From Macrophomina tecta (lineage: Eukaryota; Ascomycota; Dothideomycetes; Botryosphaeriales; Botryosphaeriaceae), in the NCBI GenBank assembly GCA_024180945.1, contig JAKSGN010000035.1, positions 310,001-374,000 of the forward strand: a stretch of DNA of 64,000 nt, written 5' to 3'. Below, in pieces: positions 10,950 to 22,340 of this stretch (within the stretch, counting starts at the first letter, position 1; every line of letters begins with the position of its first letter). The notes beneath the pieces are model-generated. The model ran no database searches and was not told where the DNA came from. It saw only the letters and a program-made list of their open reading frames with translations. The position numbers and the translations under genes were made by a program.

Positions 10950-12281
10950 TCATGCCACCCTTGTTTCCACAGTGCCAATTGGCCGTTCTACCAGATCAAG
11001 GCAACCATCAACAACGTTCTTCCTGGTAGGCTCACTGCTGACGTTCTTGCCACCCAGATACAGTAGCCAAGTGAGCCTGCTCAACCTCTCATCCTCCACT
11101 ACTCCTAGCCTTTCCAATGGTCCCATCTGGTTTTCATCCTTACCAGCTGGCTGGTAAAACATCTCCAAACCGCCAATGGCGTCTCTTCTGAGCAGCAGTA
11201 CCGAGCCCTTACTTGCTTTGCCGCGTGCGTTGAACAGGGCCTTGAAGTCTTTAATTGCCTGTCCAAAGGCTTCATCGTTGTATTCAGGCTCCTTCTTGGC
11301 CTGTTGCGCGGCAATGTTGGATTCTTGCATGCGCTTCGTAATACCACGGACCATTCCATCACGCAGATGTTGAAAGTTCGTATCTCTGGTAGGTACGATG
11401 CGGAAAGCCATGTTCGCTCTCAACTCGGGATTCCTCAGAAGGGATTCCCAAATAGTGTTCGAATCTGCCGGATCCAGAAGGCTGTTTCGCAGCTGCTCCT
11501 TCTCTCCAGGGATCAGGGCAGAAGCAATAGCATTGACTTGCTTAATGAGAGCAGCCTGCAATTTTGGCAGAGCGGAAGTTTCCACATACAGGCCAACGAC
11601 ATAGACTTGAATGTTCAAAAAGGACACGGTGCGAATTCCCAGCCCAAGCAGTGTGTACTCGGACTCTTTATCCGCCTTTACCTCACCAGCATCACCTGGT
11701 GCCGAGGGGAGCTTGATGGTTTTAGGGAAAACAGGTACACTGCTCGTCCCAGTCTCGACTAGCTCGACGACATCCTCGCCTATTGCCTGGAGCTTCTCAC
11801 CGCCGGGCGCTACCACAACCTTCTTTCCTTGAAACTCGCGCGCGACGTTCGACGGTGTATCTGTCCTGTCCGAGGCTTTCTTCTGCAATTCTTCCAAGTC
11901 GATGTTGTATACCACGACCATTGGGATGAGGATACTGATGATACAGCCCAGAGCCGCGTAGTTGCGTCGCCTGGAATAATAAGCGCGGCGAGCGGCTTCG
12001 GCGCGGTGAACGGCGATGGGGTCGAGCGGGTTAACATGTTCGAAGTCCTGCTCTTCTGCCGCGCGGGATCCATAGCGGGTGGAGGTTCGGCCTTTGTCCA
12101 GGAGATGCTCTAGCTCGAGAAGGTCATCATTGGGATTGCGCGGCGCGCGCGTCGAGCTATAGCGGATAGTCTGGCATGCGGGTGCGGCATGGCGCAGGGT
12201 CGAGACAGGCTTGCGGGGGTGAGCGAAGCCGTGGAAAGCGCGTAGGCGCGAGAGGTTACGGGCTGTTATATTGAGTGACAT
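10950..12281 (-). CDS. AIM18: AIM18-like mitochondrial protein of the chalcone isomerase fold
   Basis: A single uninterrupted frame. I choose the ATG at 12281 (MSLNITARNLSRLRAF), giving 443 residues, because it opens directly into an Arg-rich, acid-free mitochondrial presequence; an in-frame ATG six codons upstream (12299) is also possible. A membrane segment lies around residues 98-118 (YAALGCIISILIPMVVVYNID). The second half carries the chalcone-isomerase-like domain: GLGIRTVSFLNIQVYVVGLYVE, RNPELRANMAFRIVPTRDTNF, then GSVLLLRRDAIGGLEMFYQ, ending YLGGKNVSSEPTRKNVVDG. In yeast AIM18/FMP22 is a mitochondrial protein of unknown function linked to mitochondrial inheritance. It is divergent from NSE3 with 271 bp between start codons. 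Confidence 0.88.
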   Translation of the reverse strand: MSLNITARNLSRLRAFHGFAHPRKPVSTLRHAAPACQTIRYSSTRAPRNPNDDLLELEHLLDKGRTSTRYGSRAAEEQDFEHVNPLDPIAVHRAEAARRAYYSRRRNYAALGCIISILIPMVVVYNIDLEELQKKASDRTDTPSNVAREFQGKKVVVAPGGEKLQAIGEDVVELVETGTSSVPVFPKTIKLPSAPGDAGEVKADKESEYTLLGLGIRTVSFLNIQVYVVGLYVETSALPKLQAALIKQVNAIASALIPGEKEQLRNSLLDPADSNTIWESLLRNPELRANMAFRIVPTRDTNFQHLRDGMVRGITKRMQESNIAAQQAKKEPEYNDEAFGQAIKDFKALFNARGKASKGSVLLLRRDAIGGLEMFYQPAGKDENQMGPLERLGVVEDERLSRLTWLLYLGGKNVSSEPTRKNVVDGCLDLVERPIGTVETRVA

Positions 12282-12552
12282 GGACGGCGATTTCTGCAAG
12301 TGGCGATGGTATCAGCAGAGAGGGTCCAGGGTAGTCAGGTGAAGATGTGGGGAGCTCCCGTCGAGGTGAAGTGACCATACATACATGCGGGATGGTCGGC
12401 AACAAGAGCTCGCTTCCGCCGGCGGCGCGCGCGCCCGAGAAGTTGTTGCCGCAAGACGCCTTGCCTTTGCGACGCGCGCGTCGCGTCTTCCCACGCCGCG
12501 TGACAAACAGGTGCAACTCACTCACTCGTGCTCCTCCACAGCGACTGACAAG
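12282..12552. promoter_or_regulatory. Short divergent promoter, AIM18 / NSE3
   Basis: 271 bp must hold both promoters. It is GC-rich with several CGCG words around 12425-12490 and has no clear TATA box, as expected for housekeeping genes. Confidence 0.45.
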
Positions 12553-13674
12553 ATGCCTCCCGGACGCAAACGCCGCGCGGTAAGGTAGGCTCATACCGAA
12601 CCATTTTGCGGTTTCTCACTAACTTGGCAGCCTACCGCGGACGACTCTTCTGCCGATGAGCGCACTCCGACGCAGCGCCGCCGTGCATCTCTGGAATCCG
12701 AAGATGAGGAGGATAACGCGGCTACCCAGGGCGACCAGCAGCTCCAACAGATGGCGAAAAAGCTGGTGAGAATGGCACTAGCATGCGAGTATGCAAGAAT
12801 ACCAATCCGACGAGCGGACATCAGTGCAAAAGGTCGTACATCTTCATGCATTTGTGACTCAGCAGCCAACTGACGACTGGGTCTATAGTTCTCGGTTCTC
12901 AGGGTAGACAATTCAAAAATGTGTTCAACGAGGCACAATTGCAGCTGAGAACGGTATTCGGCATGGAGATGACAGAGCTACCCAGGACCACGAGTAACAC
13001 GATTCGCCAGCGTCAACGTAAGTGTTTGCCACCTGCATCCTCAGCGATGGGGTACTAACTGTCTTGAAGAGGCTGCGCAAAGAGCTGAGCGACAAAATAA
13101 CATGACAACCGCTGCATGGGTTCTTACCAATACCTTACCTGAGAAATATCGAACCTGGGACATCGTTCCTCCGCCCAAGGTACCCACATTCTCCGAAGAA
13201 AGCGCCTACATAGGACTATACACTTTTGTGGTGACGGTCATCACTCTCGGGGGTGGAAGAATTCCAGAGGCCAAACTGGAGCGGTATCTGAAGCGCACTA
13301 ATGCGGACCAAACAACACCTGTAGGATCCACGGAGAAGCTGCTCGCGCGGATGAAGAGAGACGGCTACATCAAGTTAGACGTGGACAACAGTACTGGAGA
13401 AACGATCAAGGAGTGGGTTGTTGCTGCGCGTGGCAAGGTAGAAATAGGGGACAGGGGAGTAGCGGGGCTTGTCCAGGCTGTTTATCATGACAGCAGGACA
13501 GACGAGTTGGACCAAAAGCTCGCGCGCAGTCTACAACTTGCTCAGGCCAATGACAGGGCACCAACCCAGGCTGAACAACAGCAGCAGGCCGAAACTGGGA
13601 CAAGCAGAGCCCGTGTGCACACAAGGCGACAAGAGCACGCAGACGAAGAGCCGGAAGAGACAGACGAAGAGTAG
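12553..13674 (+). CDS. NSE3: SMC5-SMC6 complex subunit Nse3 (MAGE-domain protein)
   Basis: Four exons, 12553-12579, 12631-12832, 12889-13017 and 13070-13674, join in phase to 320 residues. The first exon is nine codons (MPPGRKRRA). An acidic, disordered head leads into the MAGE homology domain: MAKKLVRMALACEYARIPIRR, ADISAKVLG, then FKNVFNEAQLQLRTVFGMEM. The second winged helix follows with WVLTNTLPEKYRTWDIVPPP, YIGLYTFVVTVITLGGGRIP and LLARMKRDGYIKL. The tail is acidic (EEPEETDEE). Nse3 binds Nse1 and Nse4 to form the SMC5/6 sub-complex that touches DNA and stimulates the Nse1 RING ligase in DNA repair. The intron 2 donor is GTCGTA, a weaker form; the joint it creates (SAK-VLGSQ) matches the family well. 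Confidence 0.92.
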
Positions 13675-14291
13675 TATTCCTGGGATTTAAGCCAATGGTT
13701 CGATTTCGAAGAAAGGCGCACGGCGTTTGGTAACAGAAGAAGGGCGCGTATTGCAGCTCCAGGTATATATTAAGCTCCCTAGAGCCTCCTCTACGGTAGC
13801 TTTGCCTACTTTCACAGTGCAGTCGTACGCCGCACCAGAAGCTGATTTGAAAATTGAGAGATCGACATGTCATGAACTCTTGGACCAGTCGGGATGACCC
13901 CGAGAGAAGTGGGGTTCGGGAAAAATCAGATTTGGCGATGAAAAGGACAAGATTGGCATCTTGTACGCACGGTAGATAGGATAATATCATTGCGTTTTTA
14001 AGACGTTGGGAGCAGCGGTTATGACGTATCGGGGAATCTCGCCAAGCCCCGTTTGCGAGGTCTGGGGAGCATGCAACAGCATGACTCGTCGCCGCTGATC
14101 TCCCAAGTCATCGCGCCTTCTCTGCAGTTTGCCAGCCGTTCTCCGCTTCTTCCATCACCATCATGCACCCACAGACACTGCAGAGCTCTTGACCGCCTTC
14201 CATACACCGCCATGAGTGCCCAACCTGTCTGAACACACTCCAGAATCTCCTCGACCGCGACGCGACTCTCTTGTTCCGCATCACCGCAATC
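13675..14291. other. Intergenic, NSE3 3' flank and SPP1 upstream region
   Basis: 617 bp between tandem genes. I see no ORF with protein character and no clear TATA box. Confidence 0.45.
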
Positions 14292-16763
14292 ATGAGCTTC
14301 AAACTCTCCGCGCTGTTGAATCCCGCCTCCGAACCCTCGAGTCCGCAACTTCAAACCTCGGAGGGCTCGCGTGTCCCAAAAGCTCCAACGTCGAATGCGC
14401 CCGATCCGCTGCATATCGCTGGGTCCGAGGATACCTCCAACGCCCTGTTTGATGCGGCCGACGCTCTGGCCGACATGACGCACGGCGGTCCATCGCCGCG
14501 TAATAGTATCACACAAGAAAGCACAACTTTTCAGTCTTTAGCCAGTGATCAACCTGTCAATTCCGGCGGCTATCCAGAGGAGCGTCGAGCCAGTAGCTAT
14601 AGCTCAACTGCCGCGCCAGTTGAACCATCGCCCGTTGAAGCTGCACCGCAACGGCATTCGCCTTCATTAGAGCATTACCATCATCGTTCGAAATCGCCCG
14701 AGGAGCAGAGAAGGCAATCGCTGATATCCATGGCTTCGAATCCTCCAGTCCTCCCTCCCATCCACACACTCGAAGGAATACCAGAGAGAAGGCCAAGCGA
14801 TCAGACGCAGCAGTCGTACGGCCACGACGCGTCGCAGAACGTCTCAACGTCACCTGGGGACTCATCCAGAGCCGAGGTCTATTCGCCGGGGTTTGTGGCC
14901 CAGAATCGCGAGCCTGATTACGCGCGTGAGGAGCCTACAACAGCTCAAATACGAACCAATTCACCACTCGGTCACCCCGCAGAGCATCCAGCTCACCAAG
15001 CGCCTCCCCATTTGCCTTCTCCACAAGTCAAGCTCGAGCCAACGGCGACATCTCGGGAGACCACCCCCGCACAAGCCGCTCTTAAGACCGAGCAAGGCGG
15101 TGACGTTCTCGAAGCAGAAACTCTCAAAGCAGTCGCCAGCGCCAGGAACGAACACGGCCTGCGCGGAGTGAGCCGGGAGGCTTCTACATCAACACCAACT
15201 GCTGCACCAACCATGGATTCCGCTCCCGCCGGGCCGACGATGCCGAAGAAAAGAAGACTAGTCGACACTAAGGTCAAGAAGAAGGGAAACGGTGGAAGCA
15301 AGATGAATAACAAGAAGCGAAAGGTGGATGAAGACCAAGGTAGACCTTCTCCCACGCCCTCTTCGAAAACTTCGAAAACGAAAGGATCTAAAAAGTCAGC
15401 AACTGGTACTCCAGTCGCCGGAAGCTCGCCAGCACCCCAGTCGTCCCCTCCACCGCAACAAGCCGCCGAAGAAGATGAAGACGAAGAATCGGGATCGGAT
15501 GACGGAATATATTGCATATGCCGCAAGGGCGACAACCACACATGGATGATTGCTTGCGACGGAAGCTGTCAAGATTGGTATCACGGGAAGTGCGTGAACG
15601 TGAAAGAGTCGGACGGCGACTTGATCGAAAAGTATTTCTGCCCGAGGTGCACGGAAGCTGGCGAGGGCCTTACGACATGGAAGCGCATGTGTAGGCGGGA
15701 AGGATGCCGTCGCCCGGCAAGGCGTGACGAACAGAGCAAGTACTGCTCAGATGAGTGTGGAAAGCTGTTCTTCCAATCCCTCGCCGCCACCCTACAAGGA
15801 AATGGAGCCGGTGGCATGGCAGGCCAGAAGACCAGGCGCGATCGCCGCAAAGCAAACTCTACCGATCATGATGGAGAGGATACGGAAGACGACCGACCGG
15901 CCGGCCCTCGCGGTGGGACCATCACCGCGCGCGACCTCAAAGCGCTGACCCTATCCGCCCACGACGTGGACCACTTCAAAAATCTGGGCAACAGCATGCT
16001 CAGCCCGCCCGCCACTGCATCACCCACATCCTCCACCTTCAATGGCAACAGCAACAACAAACAGGGCAGCAGCGACCCACCCCTTTCCGCATCTGATGCC
16101 GCCCGCATCGTCGAGATCGCAAAGGAGATCGAGGACCTGCAGCGGCGCATCGCACTGCTCAAGCATCGCGAGAAGTTCGTCGCCATGGCGCGTGAGCAGG
16201 TCAACACGGTCGCTGAGCGCGAGGGGGTCAAGCCAAAGGACATCTGCGGCTACGACTCGCGCCTAAATTGGAGCGAAGGCGAATTTGCGCTGTGGTGCGA
16301 CTCACCCAAGGGCAGGGCCTGCCTCCGGCTAGAGCGGCTGGACGCCGAGCCCGAGGACGTGGATCGGGACGATGTTGAGATGCGGGATGCGGATGACACG
16401 GGCGCGCCGTTGGTGAACGGTAATGCTGCTGATGGCGTTAATAGTCCTGTTCCTCCTACTGCTGCTGCATCGACGCCGGTCGAGAGGAAGAGGAGGGAAG
16501 AGCTCCTGCCCGCGCTGCTCGCGCCGCCGGACGTCTGCTTGAAGAAGCGGTGTCAGCGCCATACGCAGTGGGTCAAGATCGCACAGTACGACGTCTCGTT
16601 CGAGGGCAGCGTTGCCAAGAATCAGATACAGGAGCTGCTCGCCGACGAGCGGGACATCAGACACCGGGCCGCTGTGGGCTGGCGTAAGGAGCGGAAGGAG
16701 AGCGGCGATTCCATTATCGGTGCGGATGGCGAGAAGGAGGGCTGGGTCGAGGTGTTAGGGTGA
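14292..16763 (+). CDS. SPP1: Spp1/CFP1-type PHD-finger subunit of the Set1 COMPASS H3K4 methyltransferase
   Basis: One exon, 823 residues from the ATG at 14292 (MSFKLSALLNPASEP); an in-frame ATG at 14271 would add seven residues. The first 400 residues are disordered, rich in Ser, Pro and Gln, then a Lys-rich block (KKRRLVDTKVKKKGN). The PHD finger is at about 404-456: YCICRKGDNHTWMIACDG, QDWYHGKCV, YFCPRC. A second Cys cluster follows (CRREGCRRPARR...YCSDECG). A coiled segment lies near 600-645. The C-terminal Set1-interaction region keeps KKRCQRHTQWVKI and the following helix, as in CFP1. The PHD reads H3K4me3 and helps Set1 trimethylate H3K4. It is longer than yeast Spp1 (353 aa) because of the disordered head. 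Confidence 0.88.
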   Translation: MSFKLSALLNPASEPSSPQLQTSEGSRVPKAPTSNAPDPLHIAGSEDTSNALFDAADALADMTHGGPSPRNSITQESTTFQSLASDQPVNSGGYPEERRASSYSSTAAPVEPSPVEAAPQRHSPSLEHYHHRSKSPEEQRRQSLISMASNPPVLPPIHTLEGIPERRPSDQTQQSYGHDASQNVSTSPGDSSRAEVYSPGFVAQNREPDYAREEPTTAQIRTNSPLGHPAEHPAHQAPPHLPSPQVKLEPTATSRETTPAQAALKTEQGGDVLEAETLKAVASARNEHGLRGVSREASTSTPTAAPTMDSAPAGPTMPKKRRLVDTKVKKKGNGGSKMNNKKRKVDEDQGRPSPTPSSKTSKTKGSKKSATGTPVAGSSPAPQSSPPPQQAAEEDEDEESGSDDGIYCICRKGDNHTWMIACDGSCQDWYHGKCVNVKESDGDLIEKYFCPRCTEAGEGLTTWKRMCRREGCRRPARRDEQSKYCSDECGKLFFQSLAATLQGNGAGGMAGQKTRRDRRKANSTDHDGEDTEDDRPAGPRGGTITARDLKALTLSAHDVDHFKNLGNSMLSPPATASPTSSTFNGNSNNKQGSSDPPLSASDAARIVEIAKEIEDLQRRIALLKHREKFVAMAREQVNTVAEREGVKPKDICGYDSRLNWSEGEFALWCDSPKGRACLRLERLDAEPEDVDRDDVEMRDADDTGAPLVNGNAADGVNSPVPPTAAASTPVERKRREELLPALLAPPDVCLKKRCQRHTQWVKIAQYDVSFEGSVAKNQIQELLADERDIRHRAAVGWRKERKESGDSIIGADGEKEGWVEVLG

Positions 16764-17272
16764 AAGGGCTGGTGGCGGGTTCTCGCGCTTTCTCCATTTA
16801 TCTGCGTGGCATCACGGTTCGAGGAGTTAATCGCGGTATTGGAAACGGAGTAAGTGGGTTGCCCCGAGCGGGCATTCGGCTATGGGTGAATCATCAGGCG
16901 TTGTATTATAGAACAAAAGGGAAATGCCAGGCCCTGGAACATGGATATCGGCAATCTCCCGTCTCGTCCGGATAGGGGAGCTGGCGTATTTTAGGGCTAG
17001 CAAGCACACCGCCGTAGTCGCCATTACGGACAACATATATGCTTTTTTGTTTGTCACATCCGGATTGAAACAGATCACCTTTTGTCTAATATTCATGCAT
17101 TCCTTCATGTCTCTCTGTTTTTTGCTGGCTTCCTTTTGTCTATCGTGATGCCTCTTGCTATTCAGTGCTAAACCATTCCAGACCAAGGGGGGTTTTTTTT
17201 TTCTTGAGAGAGAGGGAGAGCGAGAGATCTACGCGTCGCTGTCCTCAAGTTTCTGCATTTAATTCGGGACGT
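16764..17272. other. Convergent 3' flank between SPP1 and FRS1
   Basis: 509 bp between converging stop codons, holding both 3' UTRs. It contains a T run and GAGA-type repeats near 17200-17230. No gene seen. Confidence 0.5.
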
Positions 17273-19491
17273 TTACAAGAAGACTTCGAGGTTGAGCTCC
17301 AAGGCGGTGGTAGGGAAACTGAGAAAAAAAAAATGTTAGTTCGTGCCGAGGGATTCCTTCCAGGGAATACTTACGGAAGCTCATAGTTCTTGAGGACGGT
17401 GGGGTGCAGGACGCCGAAAACGCCGATGTCGTGGGTCTTGCCGTCGAGGCGGAGCTTAATGGCAGCGGCGTGGCCCTTGAAGAAAGTCGGGTCTATTGAT
17501 GTAAGTCAATATTAGACATGCATAGTGTTTTTTCGTATTGGGGTCGACATACCATCAACTTCTTCGATCCAGTATCCCCCCAGCTTGTCGTTTTTCAGAG
17601 CCTCTTCGTGCGTGATAAAAGCGCTCCGGAGCATCAGCATGATGCGGTCGAGCAGACCGTGGACGACTTCAAAGCCGGATGTCTTGCCGTACCAGGCAGC
17701 AGCGAAGTGGCGCTCGTTACGGCTCTTGCGCTCGAGCGACAAGTCCTTGAAGGCGACATCGCTGACCTCGAAGATCTTGATGGGCACGCTGTGATGCTTG
17801 TTCTCGCGGATGGTCTTCAGTAGACCGGGTAGTAGTGAGGTGCGGACGATTTGATACTCGGCCGTCTTGGGGTTCTGCAGCCGCACGCAAGTGTTTCCGT
17901 CGTCCTTGCGGTTCAACCATGCGAAGTTCTCGTCGTGAGAGCACAGGATGAGTGGCATGACTTCCGACCACCCAGCCATTGCAGCCTCAGCACGCACAAT
18001 ATCCGCGAGCTTGTTGATCTTGAGCGGCGCTGCAACAGCTGCGCTCTTGTTGGGGTATTCACGTGGCAGCTTGTTGAAGCCATAGCCAACGGAAAGATCC
18101 TCCATGACATCGCACTGGTGCAGGACATCGGCGCGGGTGACGGGGACAGCGACATCGAGGTGCTTGGGCGAACTCTTTGATGGAGTGGCCTGCAGCGACA
18201 TGCGCTGAAGCAGCTTGCACTGCTCTTCCGGGGCCAGGTTCAGGCCGCAAACTTGGTTAAGGTAGTCGATCTCCGCCTGCATTTGACGCGGGGTAAGATC
18301 TGGCGACTCACGGGTCTCGCCGTTGTGGGGAGAGACGACCTTAACGGGCTCGACCGTGAAGGGCTCTTCACAGTACATGCTGAACATGGCGCAGACAATG
18401 TTGTTGACGATTTCCACTTTAGTCTTATCGAGAGCGGTGATCTCGATGAACACGTTCTTGGTGTCCAGAGTGATCTTGGAGTGGTTGCCGTTAATGATAG
18501 GCGGCAGGGATAGAACTGTGCGGTTGGCGTCGTAGATGACAGGGTAAACGGGGGAATCCCGAATAATGTGCAGGTAGCGGCCGAGGTGCTTGTCCTTATC
18601 GTAGAATTCCATCAACTCCTTCGCGTTCATCTCCTTCTCCTGGTTCAGGGGGGTGAACTTGATGTCCTCAGGCGCATGTGCCTCGTAGCTGAAAGGGCCC
18701 TTGATGGTATCCAGGTCATGAGTTCCGATTGAGACCAGTGTCCGCTGCCTGGCAAGGTTTTGGTGGAGCTTGTCCTGGAGAGCAATGAATGACTCATAGC
18801 GTGCCTTGGTGAACTTGATGTTGCGAAGGATGGCGCATGAGACGAGCGGTCTTATCCTTGCAGTCTCTTTGTCCACATTCATGACCTGCAACTCACCGCC
18901 GGCGGGAGCTACTAATCTGTAGTTGGGAAGAGACTGTCTACCGAGGAAGATGTTGAGGTTCTGGGCAATGCCCTCGAAGCAGAGCATGTCATATCTTCGG
19001 GCGGTCAGCTAGCAGCACTTGGGTGCTCTCGCGAGTGGTATGCTTGCCTGTTGGCGGGGATTTCGATCTTCAACTGAGGAGGCTCCTCAACGCCATCAAC
19101 AATGGGACGCTTCGAGTTGGTGGTCTGGATTGGTTCAGCCGGTTGCTCGCAGGGTCTAGGTGGAAGTGCCTTACGTCCTCGTCGAGTTCGATGCCTGCGG
19201 TGTGTGGTCAGCGCCCGTTCTCAGAGCAGAGGACAGCCAATGCCAGCGTACCGAATTCGAAGCACAATTCATCGAACTCCTCAGTGGTGTACCTGCACAA
19301 TGTCAGCATCCATCCCAGTTTGTATGCCATCGCTGCCTCGGCCGGGTGCGGCAGGGAGATGTTTGTTTCGATAATTTCCAAGCTCTTCTTCGTTGCTGTA
19401 ACGGCGAGCCTCCAGTGCAGGGGCGGGGGCTGACTGACTCCTTGCCGAGGGCCTTGAAGAGCTCAGCCTTATCCACGGATATGGTAGGCAT
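17273..19491 (-). CDS. FRS1: Cytosolic phenylalanyl-tRNA synthetase beta subunit
   Basis: Seven exons on the minus strand: 19491-19439, 19292-19252, 19194-19175, 19124-19048, 18994-17553, 17492-17375 and 17318-17273. All phases close and the product is 598 residues (yeast 595). It begins MPTISVDKAELFKALGKEYTTEEF and passes through [20 protein letters not shown]. The B3/B4 region and B5 domain follow, with SVGYGFNKLPREYP, and the aminoacylation-like fold ends ELNLEVFL. With the alpha subunit it forms the heterotetramer that charges tRNA-Phe; beta carries the editing domain. Exon 3 is only 20 nt. The intron between exons 4 and 5 has a GC donor (AACAG/GCAAGC) with a normal AG acceptor; the joint restores the conserved NRYD. 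Divergent from TPD3. Confidence 0.95.
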
Positions 19492-20047
19492 GGTGAGCGG
19501 GACGCGGCGCGCGGTGGGGCTCTGGTGTACGTGGGGTAGTGGTGGTAGTAGTAGTAGTGAGGCAGGAGCGCGGGCTCACGGGCGGCGGGCGCTTGGGGGG
19601 CAGGGCGACCGAGACAGGCGTCTGGGAGCGGCGGATTGCAAATGCGGTGGTGAACAGCAGGTAGCTGGAGCGCGGGCGTTTATGGCGTTGGCGGCGGAAG
19701 AGTCATCGCGCAGTGGATTTTCTCTATGCGCGACAGCTCCCGCCCCGCTACCTGGATGTCTGTGCGTCAGGAATCGCCTTGTCTGTCTAACATCCAACAC
19801 TCGACCAGAGACACCGGCCGCAAACATAACCACCGCCCCCTCCAACACGGCCAGACCTGGCTCGACATCCACGCCGGGTCGCTTGACGTCGCTCCTACAC
19901 CCGCTTCCGACCATCACCGCCCTCTCCACGCCCTGACGCCCGCCCTGCGCACCACCGCACAGCAGACGTCACCCCGTCCTGTACCCGCGACACACATCCT
20001 CCCCACTGCTCCCTACCGCCCTCGACCCGCGAGCGCCGTGATCCGCC
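19492..20047. promoter_or_regulatory. Divergent promoter region, FRS1 / TPD3
   Basis: 556 bp between the two start codons. It contains a GTGGTAGTAGTAGTAG-type trinucleotide patch near 19545 and long C-rich blocks from 19790 to 20040 that probably belong to the TPD3 leader. No coding potential recognised. Confidence 0.4.
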
Positions 20048-22340
20048 ATGGACGCCCCCAACCAGTCCGACGAGCTATACCCCATCGCCGTCCTGATTGA
20101 CGAGCTGAAGGTACTGCGCACCCGCACCTGCCCCACGCGCTCCCCAGGCTGATCCTTTTCTGCAGCACGATGATGTCCTGCTACGACTGAACGCCATCCG
20201 CCGCCTTTCCACCATTGCCCTGGCCCTGGGTGCCGAGCGGACGCGGGATGAGCTGATACCCTTTCTCGATGGTGCGTCGCGCAACACCCCAACGGGGGCC
20301 GCACACAAGCTGATGATGAACTGCAGAGTCTGTCGAGGACGAAGACGAGGTGCTCACCGCTTTGAGCGAGGAACTCGGCAATTTTGTAGAATATGTCGGC
20401 GGTCCCGAGTACGGCCACGTGCTCATCTCGCCGCTCGAGAACCTGGCCGGCATAGAGGAGCCCTTGGTCAGGGAGAAGGTCCGTTGCTCGCCTACGCCAA
20501 TTGACATTTGATCGCGCGTTGACCCATTACAGGCTGTTGAGTCGCTCAACAAGGTCTGCAAGGAGCTCAACTCCCAGCAGGTCGAGGAGTACTTTGTGCC
20601 CCTCACCATCCGCCTTTCCACCGCCGACTGGTTTACGTCCAAGATTTCCGCCACCGGCCTCTACGTCGAGCCTTACCCTAGAGCATCCGCTCAGGCCCAG
20701 GAGTCCCTTAGACAGCACTTTGGCAAGCTCGTTCACGATGATACCCCTATGGTGAGGAGGCAGGCTGCGAACAACCTGGCGAAGTTCGTAAAGGCTGGCA
20801 TGCCTCCTCAGACCGTCATTGAGGACATGATTCCGCTTTTCCAGCGCCTGACCACCGATGACCAGGACAGCGTTAGGCTTCTGACCGTTGATGTTCTGAT
20901 TGCCATCGCGGAGGTCGTCCCCAAGGAGGAGCAGACGAGCCACGGCGTTCTGCTGACGGCATTGAGGCATCTCTTTGAGGACAAGAGCTGGAGAGTGAGA
21001 TACATGGTCGCCGACCGCTTTGAGAAGGTATGATCCCTGATTTTGTGGGATTTTGGGCAAAGACTAACTCAGGGGTTTCAGATTGCCAAGGCTGTGGAAG
21101 AGGAGCTGATCACAAGGGACCTTGTTCCGGCGTTCGTCAAACTTGTGAAGGACACGGAGGCAGAGGTTCGGAGCGCTATCGCCGGCCAGATTCCTGGTAT
21201 GAGCCGCTAGTTTCGTATTTCCAAGCCCTGAGCTAACTTTCTAAAGGTTTCTGCAGGCTGCTTCCCAAGGAGACTCTCCTCCAAGAGGTCATGCCGAACA
21301 TTGAAGAGCTCGTCTCGGACCAGTCTCAGCATGTCCGTGCTGCGCTCGGTACCCAGATCAGCGGCCTTGCACCCATTCTCGGCAAGGACGAGTAAGTACC
21401 ATTTCGTTGGATTGGTGATCTATAATTACTAAACCATATCAGGACTATCACCCACCTCCTTCCTATGTTCCTGCAGATGCTCAAGGATGAGTTCCCGGAC
21501 GTTCGTCTTAACATCATCTCGAAGCTTGAGCAAGTTAACGATGGTGAGGACTCTCGAAAGTCTCCAAAACGAATATTACTTCAAGACCTAACAAATGGCC
21601 CACTAGTCATCGGCATCGAGCTTCTCTCTCAATCGCTCCTCCCTGCTATCGTTCAGCTGGCAGAAGACAAACAGTGGCGCGTTCGCCTTGCCATCATCGA
21701 ATACGTTCCGCTTCTTGCCAGCCAGCTTGGTGTGAAGTTCTTCGATGAGAAGCTCAGCAGCTTGTGCATGAGCTGGCTTGGCGATACTGTCTTCTCCATC
21801 CGTGAGGCTTCCACTCAGAACCTTAAGAAGCTTACCGAGGTTTTTGGTGTCGACTGGGCAAACGAGGCCATTGTTCCTAAGGTGATGGCTATGGGTGCCC
21901 ACCCTAACTATCTCTACCGCATGACCACCTGCTTTGCCATCTCTGTGAGTTCAGATATTCGTTACTACTCATTTTTGGCTCTGTTCTGACGTGTTTCCCA
22001 GACACTTGCTCCCGCATTAAGTTTGAGCGTCATTGAGGCTTCCATCCTGCCTATGATGGAGAAGCTGGTTGATGATCGTATTCCCAACATCCGCTTCAAC
22101 GTCGCAAAGTCCTACGAGGTTCTCATCAACGTACTGAAGCGTTTGCCGGAGACTGGTACCATTGTCGAGCTTGAGAAGGCCGGTTCTTCTCCGGCAGGTT
22201 CGCAACGCGGTCTCGACCTCATTCAGAACTCCATTCTGCCCAACCTGGAGAAGCTGCAGCAGGATGATGACGTTGATGTCCGGTACTTTGCCACTACTGC
22301 AGCGAATAGCTTCACGGACGCCATGCACACTGAGCCTTAG
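20048..22340 (+). CDS. TPD3: Protein phosphatase 2A scaffold subunit A (PR65)
   Basis: Nine exons: 20048-20110, 20166-20271, 20327-20478, 20533-21027, 21082-21196, 21247-21391, 21443-21543, 21607-21944 and 22002-22340. All phases close to give 617 residues, within the usual range. The whole chain is a run of HEAT repeats, for example [60 protein letters not shown] and [17 protein letters not shown]. It starts [21 protein letters not shown]. The scaffold holds the catalytic C subunit and a variable B subunit, acting in mitosis, septation and nutrient signalling. High intron density, with introns of 50-65 nt, is typical for this gene in filamentous fungi. Confidence 0.96.
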
